Shown here one piece after another: positions 1-14,245 of a DNA stretch of 50,000 nucleotides (its first letter is position 1; each line of letters starts with the position of its first letter). The notes below the pieces were generated by a model. The model was not told the origin of the DNA. It ran no database searches and saw only the letters and a list, made by a program, of their open reading frames with translations. The stretch comes from Chromera velia (Eukaryota > Sar > Chromeraceae), in assembly GCA_018398765.1 (NCBI GenBank), contig JAHBMJ010000984.1, positions 1 through 50,000 of the forward strand, written 5' to 3'. Both the position numbers and the translations under genes were made by a program.

Positions 1-1492
1 CTTCAGACAGCCACATGCGGATCACGAGTGGCTTGTCTGTGCGTTGCTGCCAGTTGTCTGGCTCCCCCTCCAGAAGTGTCACAGGGAGGGCAACTATGCA
101 CTCCATTTCGGTTTGCACAGCAGGGGCGTCTCCGTGGGCCTGTCCGAAATCTCGGGTGGACGGCTTATGCGCAATCACGTATCGTCCGAACACGCGGGTG
201 GAGCCTATGTTGTCTGTAGCACCTGTGTCGGCCACAAACTTATCGATCGGAGGAGACGGACGTTTCGTCTGTCCCGTGCATGCACCGACGGAGAGAAACG
301 CCATGTCCGTGACCGTGATCCTGTCACGTACACGGATTCCTTACTCGGATGACTCCTTTCCCCCTCCAACCTGGTCTGCATACCCTTGGGGCCCTCTCGG
401 TCCGCTCTTCCCCGGCTGCTTATTTTCTTCATCCCTCTTTCTCATCCTGCACGCGACTGCGTCGTGCCCCTTTCTACCACAGGGTTTGTAGCCACAGGTG
501 CGTCCGAGTGCAGGGCATGGGAAGCCCGCATCATGACCACCAGGGCGTGCACATCTGGGACAAGCATCGCGGGAACCTCCTCCGTGATTGGGAGGACCTC
601 CTTGTGCACCCCCTGCGCCGCTAGAGCCCCCTCTGCCGCTTTGGTTCCTTCCCCTGCTTTGCTCCTTTCCCCCCTTTCCATTTGAAGACCGGGCAGGAAC
701 ATTTCCAGGGCCAACAAAACCTGCCAGACGGAGCTGCTCTTGCACCGTCTGCTGCACGACAGAAATGAGACCGGCAAACTCTTCCTTTACCTTTGGACCC
801 TTAGCTGCTGTTTGTGTAGGTAAGGCACTGCCACCTCCCCCACCGAGAGCATCACCGACCAAAGACTACGAATCTCCCTCCCGCGTTTCCTGAAGGCCTT
901 TCAGTTTGTCAAGGATCTTTTTTGGATCCTTTTGGTCGGCTGCATCCATCGTCACCTTCAAGATGGCGTGAAGGGACGGCGAGTGCCGGAAGATGGACTT
1001 CAGAAGGTGCGTGGCCTTGTCCTCATCTGTGATCGTTACTCCCACTTCGGCTGCCCTTTGCTCTATCAACCCCCACTTCACAGTCCACTTGGAAATGCGG
1101 TCGAACACGAGCGACTTCGAGAACTCCGTGTACTCTGCCTTCACTGCCTCTTTCTTCTCTCTGTCCTTCTTTTCTAGCGGGATCCTGATAGTCTCCCACA
1201 TGGTTGTACAGAACTTGTCCCAGTTTGTGTCTGGGGCGGAGGTGTTCCCATTGGAGAACTCAGGAGCATCTACCTTCTTGAACAAGGAGATCACCTGCTC
1301 TCCGCAGTCTGAATGCCCCTTTGCTGATCAGAAGAGGGCTGTCGCGACTTTTGACAGCTGCTCATCCTTGCTCAGCTTCTTGAAAGCGAGGTCACCCTTG
1401 TAGATGGCGGTGCAGTCCAGCTTGAAACCTTCGAAACTGTCCTTTACTCCCAGGACCGGGAAGTAAAGACGGGAACCTGTTTCGTCTGTCAT
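1..1492 (-). mobile_element. Decayed LTR-retrotransposon fragment: Gag, zinc knuckles and start of aspartic protease
   Basis: Read on the minus strand from an ATG at 1490-1492, one frame runs to the window edge. It holds a Gag-like helical region (about 866-1294), a Gly/Lys-rich nucleocapsid with two zinc knuckles (CPRC..H..C, then CGYKPCGRKGH..C, about 440-560), and a retropepsin active site FVADTGATDNI near 190-243. This is the normal Gag-NC-PR order of an LTR element; integrase and reverse transcriptase would lie beyond base 1. The frame is broken by TGA at 1328-1330, TAG at 866-868 and TAA at 341-343, and stays in register across all three, so the copy is probably dead. I could not recognise an LTR or primer-binding site in 1500-1900. 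Copia versus gypsy is not decided; the DTGAT motif and double knuckle do not settle it. Confidence 0.8.
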
Positions 1493-1811
1493 CCCTCTGG
1501 CAGCACAGAGAGAAACCCAGACTCACAACCCGAAGGTTAGCAGCGACAGAGAGAGGAAAGCAGACTGAGCTCTCTATCGGTCAAGTCTTTGGACAAGAGA
1601 ACACGGGACAGGTCTTTGCCCGCATGCAGAGAGCACCAGCAGAAAGAGCTAGCGCTCTAGACATGATCAACATGAAGATCTACTTCTTACGCGAAACCTC
1701 TGGCAGTTGCCCAGAGTAGTCTTTGTCTGCTTTTGTGTCTTGCATTGACTACGAATGCATGAACATCAATTTGAATTGCCTCAAACATGCTTTTGCATGC
1801 ATGCATTTTAT

Positions 1812-1894
1812 TTCTGCACGTTTGCAAATATTCGCGCGCGCATTGCGCCGTTCTGCACGTTTGCAAATATTCGTGCGCGCATTGCGCCGTTCTG
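1812..1894. repeat. 39-base tandem repeat, about 2.1 copies
   Basis: The unit starting TTCTGCACGTTTGCAAATAT at 1812 repeats at 1851 with one visible substitution, and a partial third copy (TTCTG) starts at 1890. Each unit contains an alternating CG run (CGCGCGCG or CGTGCGCGC) next to TTTGCAAATATT. Confidence 0.9.
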
Positions 1895-2100
1895 ATTCGG
1901 ACTAACACTAAAAAAAGTAGCTCTCCTTGTTCTATTAAATTCAATTAGTAAAAAGCGTTATTAAAAATTATTAAAAGATGACGTATGGTCTACTGTTATT
2001 AATACGCTGCCTCCTAGGCTGCCTCTTATGTTTTCACTAGAATTCACTAAATTTTTTAATACTGCGTGACTAGTCTCAGACTTACCTCCCTGATACTACA

Positions 2101-2930
2101 GGATACTTGATCGTGGGAGTCGCTGGCGCAGACCGACTTAATAGTCCGCGTCACAGATATGGACCATGTCTTGATGGTCCATGTCGCAGACGCAGACTAT
2201 AGCTTGATATTGTTTATCGCCGACTTCAACCTAACACACTAGACTGTAACTGACACTTAGAGTTACTAAATACACACTATTTCCTAATCCTCATCTTAAC
2301 ATTTGAACATTATTAAAAATACTGGTACCATTTTCTAGACCATTTTTAACTTCCATAAAATTTTTGGAGTTATGCGCAGACCTGAAAAGGAGTGAGAAGA
2401 TCGAGGCTGACAATGTCTTGCTTGATCGATACGTTAAAACATGTCTATATGTAGCGCGATCGATGTATCTTTCGATCCGCAAGATGGCATAAAGATGCCT
2501 GCGGAGTGCGTGCGCTGAATGACGCGCGAGCAAGGGTCGCGCTGATGCGTCAGGGCCCCGTAGCCCGAGTTGCTGTCGCAGACCGTCTTGATCGGCCACG
2601 CCGCAGGTGCGGACGAATTAATAGCTCTTCACTTCAAGTCTCCTGCGGTATTAAGGAGGTTCTCAGACTCTCATGCAGTAGTCTGCATCTAACCACGTCC
2701 AAAACCAGTTTCAATTAACTCCTTTTTCTATTAACCCCCCTGACACTCCAGTAAACTTGAAACGCCGCAGCATAGGCGCAGCCAGACTTGAAACGCCTGC
2801 GCCGCAGGCGCAGCCAAAATAAAGTACACTTGAAATAACTTGAAAATTTTTTATGAAAGGCGCAGACAGTCTTGAAAGAACCGCGCCGCAGGCGCGGCCA
2901 GCATTGAAAAATCTATTTCAAGACAGACTG
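2101..2930. repeat. Degenerate dispersed repeat family (GCAGAC..GTCTTGA..CGCCGCAGG..GCGG)
   Basis: Related blocks occur near 2121-2160, 2170-2205, 2570-2615, 2757-2820 and 2865-2905. Shared words are CGCAGAC, GTCTTGA or CTTGAAA, and CGCCGCAGG(C/T)GCGG/GCAG. The blocks are GC-rich islands in AT-rich DNA and look like mutated copies of one short element. No terminal repeats or coding potential were recognised. Confidence 0.5.
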
Positions 2931-3207
2931 GAATGTCAAGGGGGTTTCTCTATTATATGATATTTGTAGATAAAGTCACTGCGCTGTTTCATGCACAGTA
3001 AAACCACGTACAATGGAACCTGACTCGTTATTTGAAAAATTATAAAAATGAAAAATCTCAGACAAAAGACGGACGTCGCGGCTTGAATTATTCCAAACAT
3101 AAACTAAAACAGTGGTGGCGACACCTTAACACCGCCGAAAGGCCTAATGCACGCCCTGCTAGCTCTGGCGACAGATAAACATAGCGGGAAGGCCCTAGGG
3201 CGGAACA

Positions 3208-3239
3208 TATCAATCAATCAATCAATCAACAAATCAATT
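3208..3239. repeat. (ATCA)n microsatellite
   Basis: Five tandem ATCA units followed by an imperfect continuation are visible. Confidence 0.85.
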
Positions 3240-3987
3240 GATTACAATCATCATTTAATATTTTTCAGTCAAATAATATTAATTAAATATCTTAAATTAA
3301 GCATACTTAAATGATACTTTAGCATCTAGTTTAGCATGAACGTGTGTGCAGTGGTCGATGATCGAATTGAAGTTCACTTTCTACCCGCCAACTTCGTTCA
3401 TGTATACAAGCCTATTACAAGATTCGTAACAAAAAATTGATACGCACACATTTCAATTCGAATTAGTGGTACAACGCTAAGCACGCCCCCTTAATTCCCA
3501 CGTGTCGGCCAGAAGAGGGATCGAGGTGAGCAAAGACAACGGCCATGCAAGGACCTGCATGAGCGGTCCACCCTGGTGGCTGCCCTCTACCCTCCTTCTG
3601 TGACGACCCGGTCGATCTTCCATTCTCTGTATGCCCCCTTCATGCATGCTTCTTTCTCCGCCGTTCTTTTCTTCTCTGCCCTTCACTTAACAAAAGCTCT
3701 GTCAGAGGAAGTAATGGCAGCGACCAACACGCCATGATGTCTCTTCGGCTGTCTGCCTGTACAGAGAGACGACAAAGGGGCTCTCGAGCCATGTGCCTGC
3801 TCTCCTCACATCTCATCTCCGCGTGAAAGCCCTGGAGAAACAGAGATGCGGCACCCCTCTCCCCTGCCTCCTGCTTGCACTCTCTCCGATCTCATTCTCC
3901 CACAAACAGAGCAGACCAGAGCACACGCGACTTCCCGACCTTCCCCAAAGAACATTCCATTCTCCCCATTCCTCTAACCCCCCCCCC

Positions 3988-6972
<2,985 letters not shown>

Positions 6973-7736
6973 CTCGACGTCTGGTTCAGAAACAAGGCAC
7001 AGTCAATGAAAAAAGGCAGAGGGGAACAAGGAGTGGGGGGAGAGAAACAGTGGTAAACAGCAGGGGACAACGGTTGGTTCGGTTTGTTGCTTATGGAAGT
7101 GATTGCAAGAGATGGTGATCTCCCGTCTTTCTGTAAACAGCGGCGACCGTGTGTACTCAACGAGTTTTATGTGATCAGCGAGGTGCTTCTTCTGCTTTCT
7201 GCCTCCTTATAGACGGGCAGGGGGTGCTTCATGACTGCTTCTCTCTTCCAACGCAAGATCATGGTTTTCATTTTTTTGGGCCGGCCGCGGTTGCAAAATT
7301 GTTCACGCGGAAATTAATTCACCTCCGCGCGTGAGAGCCGGCCGGGGGCCGGACCCCGGCCGATCCTTAGCTCGGCGGCCTCGGCCAGCGCCGCGCGCAA
7401 GAAATGCCGCGGCCGGGGCATGCCGGCCCATTGCCGTGGGGTCGCTCCTGTGACGCGACGCACGCGCGCGTACGCGTCCCGCGGCCGCGGCCGGCCGAAG
7501 GGCCCTACCGCGGGCCCATGCCCATCACTGCCATCATCAGTGCCATGACGTGTTTACGATGAAGGAATTTGATGGGTAGCTAGTAGCATATACAGCGGGT
7601 ATTGAAATAAGTGAGCTACGGGAGCAGATCTGCTCAGAGCTGGTGTGTTGATCCGTTTCTGTTCGCGGTTTGTAAATACATCGAGACGTGCAGTGAACTG
7701 TGCAACGGACGGAGACGGAGTCGCGGTTCGGGCCCA
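6973..7736. promoter_or_regulatory. Divergent intergenic region between RUVBL1 and PEX10
   Basis: This 764-base gap separates the start codons of two divergently transcribed genes, so it must contain both promoters. I recognise no TATA box or defined motif. An untranslated exon of RUVBL1 is possible: a CAG ends 8 bases upstream of its ATG (minus strand CCAG|ACGTCGAG-ATG). A very GC-rich block occupies 7278-7510. Confidence 0.5.
7278..7496. repeat. GC-rich island with 12-base terminal inverted repeats (MITE-like or foldback)
   Basis: GGCCGGCCGCGG at 7279-7290 is the exact reverse complement of CCGCGGCCGGCC at 7485-7496. The interior is packed with GGCCGG, GCCGCG and CGCG words, far richer in GC than the flanks. 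Either it is a short foldback or MITE insertion, or it is a CpG-island-like shared promoter. No open frame with recognisable protein is present. Confidence 0.45.
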
Positions 7737-10700
7737 ATGGTCGACTCTTCAGCCAGTGTGAGTGAGCCGCTTCAAGCGTGATTTCAGCATACAAGGCAGG
7801 GCTTTTTGGCCTAATTCTCTTTTGTGGGGAGTAACGAAGAAATTGCAGGGGCAGCCCTGCCCTGTTTGTGTCTGTGACTGTCCCCGTCTCCGTTCCTTCC
7901 CACGTCCTTCCACGTCCCCCCCCCACCCGGCTGCCCCTCCCCCTTTACTTCCACAGCCTCTTTCCATGCTCTTTAATCTCCTTCATCCATCTTCTCGTCC
8001 CTTTTGGCTGCTCTGCTTTCCCGCTTCAACCGCTTATGTGTAGGCATTTATTTTCTTCTTGAATCCCGACCCAAACATGCTGGGTCCTTTCCACAAGTCG
8101 CCAACCCTATCAGCTCCCTACTCCCGTCCTTTTTCCTTTTATCGCGCTTTCCAGCGTAAATTCGTCGCCGTTCACTCAGGTATCCTTTTGGGACCATCCC
8201 TGACGTATGATTTCTTCATACGGATTCACCAGAATGTTTAGACCGGCGCAACTGAACAGTCCCACCGTCTTCACCGGTCCGTGCAGGGACCTCAGCAGGC
8301 CGCTGGACCCTCCTCCGCCTCCGCCTCTGCCTCCGCACATCCACCGGCGAGCCAGGCAGACATCATCAGATCGGCCCAGAAGGATGAATTCTATGTGCAG
8401 GTAGGGTGGTGGATTTTGGGGGGTGCGATGTTGGAATGAATTTCGGTGAGGGGAAAGGCCGGTCGGGGTCAGGCAGCTTGTGCTCACCCTGTTTGTGTGT
8501 GTGCATGTGTGTGTCGGTCTCTCTGCGTTTTTCCTCTGTGCCTCTTTGCTCATATGCGTTTGTTGAAGTTTTTTCTCTCTTCTTTTCTTTTTTGCTGCTC
8601 TTGTTTTCTTTTTCTCTCCAGTTGTTGCGGGAGCGCGTGACGGAGTTGGTCACATTCGCATGGGGGTCTCGGGAAAGCGCACGGTGGAGGGCTGAGATCG
8701 CTCTGCTGTGCGATGCTGTGTATCACGGGTGCTGTACAGGTAGGTACACTAGGGCATTTTCATTGCTTGTATATGAGGCCATTGTCCGTTTGATTTCTTC
8801 CATTGATACATGCCTGTGCATCTAGAATGCTGTACAGTATGTGACTCCCATATAGGCGGGCTGCTTCCGGACGGGGGAGAGAGTGGGCTCGTTTGAGGGA
8901 TGAACTCAAAAATGCAAGTGCAGACACAATATGGCCTGTGCATAGAGCTTTTCTGGTTTCCTTCTTACCCCTCTCTCCTTCAGTGTCGCGTCTTTTTCTC
9001 ACACTCCGTCGTGTCCTCCTCTTTTGCCTTCGATCAGATGCTACATGAAAGCGCAGCTTCACTCTCCCTCCACTGCTCTCCCGTCTTTGTGCTTATTTTC
9101 TTCGCACAGTTGTGAGTGCCTCCCAAACGTTGGGGGAAGAGTTCTGTGATATTCTGCCGGTCAGTCTGAATTGTCTGTTCTCCTCTTCTTGTTTTCTCTG
9201 TGCTTTCTGCTCTGCTTTACAGAATCTCTTTCTCTCTGCTCGGCTTCTGTTAATGCTTCTCCTCGCTTTCAAATTCTTTTCTAGGAATCAAGAGAAAGAA
9301 AGCCTCAACGGCGGCCCAAACAACATAGTTCGCCTTCCCTCCCTCCCTTCTGACTGACCGACTGAATTGGACGGACGAGACCCCTCAGTAACTCTCAGCT
9401 GGCAAGGGATAATCAACACAACCAATGAAAAAGCGCAGAGAGAGAGACGTAGAGTTTACGTTTATGTCCCCTACCCCCCCCTACCCCCTTTTTCGTTCCT
9501 TCCCTTGCAGGTGGTATCGGGAGACGGCCATACCATCCCTCCTTCCTCTTCTTCTTCCTCCTCTTCCTCTGCCCAAATGGGGCCTCTGACGTCTCAGAGA
9601 GGCATCAAAATGCTGGCCCTCCACGTCCTTCCTCTGTACATCCTCTCGCGGACTCTCAGGTCGGTCTGTTCTGTCTGTTCTGTCCGTTTGGTGGTAGCTC
9701 GGCCGGTATCTCTGTGCATGAATTCCAAACAAGCCTCAGCCCCACGTTCCTTGTGCTTTGCGCTCCTACCCCTCTTTTCCTCTTTACTACCTCCCCCCCC
9801 GCCCCCCCTCTTTATCCAGCTGCATTCAAGTCTCCCTTCTCTCTGTCTCTCCTACCGCGGCTTCGACCGTGTCTGTTTCTTTTCCTTTTCTGTTTGGGGG
9901 AGAGAGGCGAAGCAAAAAATGCCACCCTGCCTGTCAGGATGGAGAAGAAGGGAAGACGACTGACTGACTGATTGAGAGAGAGAGACACCACCCTCTGCGT
10001 GTATGCATGCAGAGCGACCCGGAGGGCTGCCCGACGATGGCGTGAGAAGAGTCCCTTGTGGGGCGAGAGGGCTCGGAGGGTCCACACGGTCCTCGCGCAG
10101 CTGCAGGACGACATCCTCCCTAGTCAGCAGTCTCTTCTATCTGCGATTGAGTTTGATACGGATATGCATGAGAGAAAGACTGCAGTACCCTTATTTGTCA
10201 GGTGATAGAGAATCCACAAAGAAAGAAGGGCCGAAACAACTTCGATCCCATGCAGTCACGTGGCTTCTCATGCAAACCCCCCCTTTGCCTGAATCGATCG
10301 ATCGATGTTCCTACTTGAAAAGCCAAGCCAGGGTTGCAGACCTTCTCTTTTTGTTACAGAATCTAATTTGCCCAGGTGCATGAAGACAGAGGGATGAAAA
10401 ACTACATTTTGCCCTTCCAATGATCTCTCTATAGACGTATGCCGTCAGGGGGGCATCGTGTTCGCTTTCCCTCTCCTCCCTCCTGTCTCCTTGGCTTCTT
10501 AGTCATCCCTTCTGTCTTCACATGGCTCGTGCTGCTTGCCTGCAGATTTGATCCGATTCCATGTCGCGTGGTTCTTCTTGAGGGGAAATTTTCTTCACGT
10601 GTGCAAACGGTGGGCAGGTTTTTATGTTGGGAGGACTCATCTGTAGAGACAGGAACTTGATCAAGACCAACCGAGAAAGGAACAGCAAGAAAGACAGGCA

Positions 10701-13248
10701 GACAGGCAGGCAGAGGCATGTTTCAGGGTCTTTGGTGCGGTATGTTCTGTTTCAACCAGACGCGTGAGCAATCGGGAGCTTCGACTCTGCTATCCGGCAC
10801 GTTTTTCAGATCATTTTTCAGGTTGTCCTGCTCGCCTTCATGCATCCTCTTTTTCCCCTTCCCGTCGTCAAATTCGTCTGTATCTCCGCTCTTTTTTTTC
10901 TTTAAAAAGGCTCCATGAAGTCTCTGTCTAATGAAATCCCTGTTAGTAACCTGTTCTCCTCGATCTCTCATTTCTGCCTCTCTCTCTCTCTGGAACGTGT
11001 GTGCATGCAGAGTTGCCGGTGTGCGGTACGTGTTTGTTGACCGAGCTGACAGGCCCCGGAGTGCTCAGAAGATGATGGCAACTCTGTTGTTCTTGCAGGG
11101 TGTGCTCCATCTGTGGAAAGCCAGAGAGGCTCTAGGAATTGGAAGGATCATCTCCATGATGTCGGCAATGGGGGGGCAGAGGGGGGAACATGGCGAAGGT
11201 TTGTCTGAATCTTGCTCTCGAGAAAAGGGGGACAGAAAGGAGACGGTGGAAAGTCGGGAGAGTTCTTCATGGTGGAGTTTCCACGCGTGGGTGGGGTATC
11301 TTCTTGGGCGATCGGGCGGAAAGGGGGGGGCACAGCGACCGCGTAGACGTGGTACCGCGACCTGGTTGGGTTCTGATAAAGGGAGTGGGACTGTCGGTGA
11401 AACAGAGGGAGGAGTTGGGATGGATGACTCTACATCTTCTGAGTTTGTTGCTGCTGTGCGTGAGTTTCTTCTGCTTGGAGGGCCGGAGGAGGGAAGGCAG
11501 AAGGGAGGGCAGAGGGGGCGGGCTGACAGTGGAGGGGGAGGGGAGAGCGATGGGGGGGATTCGATGGCGGGGGAATGGCGTGAAGGTCGGTCAGGTTGGC
11601 AATATGGACTTTTGGGCTGAGTTTCTTTGTTGCTCTGGTAGATGGAGGAAAGAGTAAAGAAGAAAGTCCTGCTAGCTGCTAGAAGTGTCACGCTCGTCTC
11701 TTTCCTGTCTACTCACACTGTGTCTGCCTCTCTTCCTCCGCTCCACTTTCCGCCAACAAGCTTCTCAATCTTCCGCTGTCCACATTCCCGTCGCTGTTTT
11801 TTCTCCGTCGCCCTTTCTTGTCGCACACTGCGATTTCCTCTCATCTTTCTTCCTCCCTCCATGCAGCTGCCGTGTCGTCTCTGGTCGCTCCGTGGGACCT
11901 AGTGGACGGTGGTGACGCTTTGGGGGAGGGAGAAGGCGGAGGCAGGGGTGGAAGACAGGGGGAGAGGGAAAAGGCACCCCCTCTCCAGGCAGCCTCGTGT
12001 CTCTTCTGTCTCGGAGGGTGCACTGTCCCCACAGCAACTGCGTGCGGTCACGTCTTCTGTTGGGATTGTGTGGCACCCTGGTTGGTCGGTTGCTTCGTTG
12101 GTCTGATTACTTATTTTGATCTTTCTTTGTTTCTTTCTTTCTTTCTTTCGTTCTTTCGTTCTTTCGTCGTTCTTTCGTTCTTTCGTTCTTTCGTCCTTTC
12201 GTCCTTTCGTCCTTTCGTCCTTTCGTCCTTTCTTTCTTTCTTTCTTTCTTCATTCCTTTCTTCGTTCCTTTTTTTCTTTCTTTCTTTCTTTCTTTTCCTT
12301 CTTTCACTCTTGGGTGGGTGGAAGGATGCTGCGTCTATCGTTTGGGTCTCCTGATTGAGAATAAAGGCATTCTTTCCATAACCATGACAACATACATATG
12401 ATTCTGTGTAGTGGGTCCTGATGGATTCTTCCGGTCTTGCGAAGAGGGGTCTTCAGGTTGGTGACCCCCAAGAGTTCATAACCTTTTTGTTGGTGTCTCA
12501 ACCGCCTGCTGAAAGGACTTCTATGGACAAAGGAATGAAGAAGCAAGTACGAAATTGGTCTCGGTACTATCTTTCTCCTCGCAGGTGTCTCGAGAATCCG
12601 AGTTGTCCCATCTGCAGGTCGGTTGGACGGAAAAGTGTCATTCCCGTATCTTCTTTTTCGCACCTCTGGTTTGGCATCAATCAATCAATCAACCTTAACT
12701 CTGTTCTTGTCTCCCCAGTTTGACAAATTGAAGGAAAGACACAGTTTAAGCGTATGGTCGGTAGATCAAATGTTGAAATAAAAGAAAGGGGGACTTCAGA
12801 TCAGCTGTGGATGTGATTGAATCGGAGCGACATGGACACAAGTGTCTCTTGCATTTATTTCCCTGTCCTCGGTCTCCTGCTTCAGCCCTTCTCACAGCGA
12901 CTTCGTTTTTGTGGTTTGGGTTCTGCTCATGCTTCTGCGGGTGTTCAGTCTTATGCCATGAAATAACGGTCTCCCCTTCACACCTGACAGCCGAGTCACT
13001 TGTTCCCTGCTGACTAAATGCAACGGCCTTTTTTTTTCAGTCGGTGTCCGTTTCCCGATGTCTTAAGTACGTGATGTGCCACTTGATCTCCTTTCCTTTA
13101 TCCTTTCTGCAGAGCCCCCAGCCCGCCCCAGCAGCTCTTGAGCCTCCACCACTATGCACCCTCTCGCGCCCTAACAGACTTTCTGGAAAGGAGAGAGAAA
13201 GAAAGAGAGAAGAAGATTGAACGTGGTAGAGAAAGACATGCCACGTAA
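7737..13248 (+). CDS. PEX10: Peroxin-10, peroxisomal RING E3 ubiquitin ligase
   Basis: Eleven exons: 7737-7757, 8287-8400, 8622-8739, 9110-9159, 9511-9659, 10013-10122, 10546-10609, 11011-11198, 11867-12080, 12585-12617 and 13113-13248 (TAA). They join to about 398 residues. Family landmarks appear in order: IIRSAQKDEFY, SQTLGEEFCDI, RFHVAWFFLRG, VAGVRYVFVDR, then a C-terminal C3HC4 RING (residues 316-353) with PTATACGHVFCWDCVAPWC and CPICR. PEX10 sits in the peroxisome membrane with PEX2 and PEX12 and ubiquitinates the import receptor PEX5. The 33-base exon 10 supplies the last zinc ligands. The first 7-residue exon is the weakest part: an in-frame TAG at 8239 forces an upstream start, and ATG 7737 with donor GTGAGT fits the phase. 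The Ser-rich stretch after GDGHTIPP is an insertion. Confidence 0.9.
12121..12303. repeat. CTTT/CGTT/CCTTTCGT microsatellite in PEX10 intron 9
   Basis: Tandem TTTC, TTCG and TCCTTTCG units fill about 180 bases between PEX10 exons 9 and 10. The track shifts from CTTT to CGTT to TCCTTTCG and back to CTTT, showing layered expansion. Confidence 0.9.
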
Positions 13249-14245
13249 AAACTGAATGAACGTTAAAGATGCTCCCAAGCCGCGTTCAGACGTAGTTTAT
13301 TTTTAATTAACGTATAAAATATTCAAAAATAATTTACTTGTGGTCATTTAAAGTTTAATTAAACTAGGTAAAACTGGGATTAAACTAGGGATTAAAACTA
13401 TATAAATAATAATAAACAATGAACCAAAGTTCCACAAACATGTTTCCCATGCAGTCTAAATTCAAAATACAACGTAAATTTAGTCTATTCTTTAAATTTT
13501 TATCTAGATTTTTATAATTGTAGCTAGAATTGTAGTCTAAATTGTAGTTCACCCTGAATTTTATGGAGAGTACGGTACTAGACGAAGGGTAAATACTAGG
13601 GTAGATACCCATTGAACCCCCAAATTCACTATAGGATTAGGATTTATGTCCGGAGGATTGGCCTCCTGCCCCAATTCCGATTCCAATTTCCGAATGCCCG
13701 ACGTGGAGCTTCAAAAAAAAACGTCTACACGTATCAGACCTCTCTGCATGGCCGGTCCGCACAGGTCTAGCCTGTACCACAAACAGTTTACATACAATTA
13801 AAGAAAAAACGTACGGGTATCAATGGTATGACAGCATCATCTTTTCTTTATCTGAATGATTATTAATATGTTTCCGATTTGAGACCATCTGGCAGAGGGA
13901 CAAAACGCTGCCAAACGTTTCACTAGAATATTCACCACTTAACTATGATTGAAAATTTCAGGCAAAGAAATTCCGATTTGCTATACCAGTGATGTTTCCT
14001 GCGACAGGGCGGCCTTGAATGAGGTCCTATTATTATGACGAGTAAACAAAGAAAAATAGCAACATCCATACAATCTTTTTTTTTTAATCACTGTGGGCCG
14101 GGCACCTCCTAGGGCACCTCAGAGCCTGAGACCATGGGCTTTCAGGCTCAAACTCTTATCTTTTTAGATGAACATCGTCAATCACTATAGATCAATCAGT
14201 CCGAAGAGAGCCTGAGTGGCTAGCAGATTGGAAAGGTTCAGTGAT
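13249..14245. other. Intergenic between convergent PEX10 and RBR gene, AT-rich
   Basis: This must contain both 3' UTRs. The sequence is AT-rich with TTAAT and TAAACTAGG words (13300-13420) and no coding exon I can defend. A short GC patch at 14093-14150 holds two close CCTAGGGCACCTC and CAGAGCCTGAG words that may be a repeat remnant. Confidence 0.5.

Larger units (their letters stand above)
1493..3987. other. Intergenic, AT-rich with several repeat types
   Basis: No convincing coding exon is visible. The stretch holds a 39-base tandem repeat (1812-1894), a degenerate dispersed repeat family (2101-2930) and an ATCA microsatellite (3208-3239). The last few hundred bases before 3988 would contain the 3' UTR of the minus-strand RUVBL1 gene. 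The 5' leader or LTR of the retroelement may lie in 1493-1900. Confidence 0.5.

Noticed and set aside
15-862. Long plus-strand reading frames opposite the retroelement
   Set aside because: They are antisense to the Gag, zinc-knuckle and protease frame, which has recognisable motifs.
3477-3686. Short minus-strand frame upstream of the RUVBL1 stop
   Set aside because: No family resemblance, no splice connection, and composition typical of non-coding DNA here.
11065-11691. Pro-rich minus-strand frame opposite PEX10 exon 8 and intron 8
   Set aside because: Composition mirrors the antisense of a G-rich intron; PEX10 explains the plus strand.
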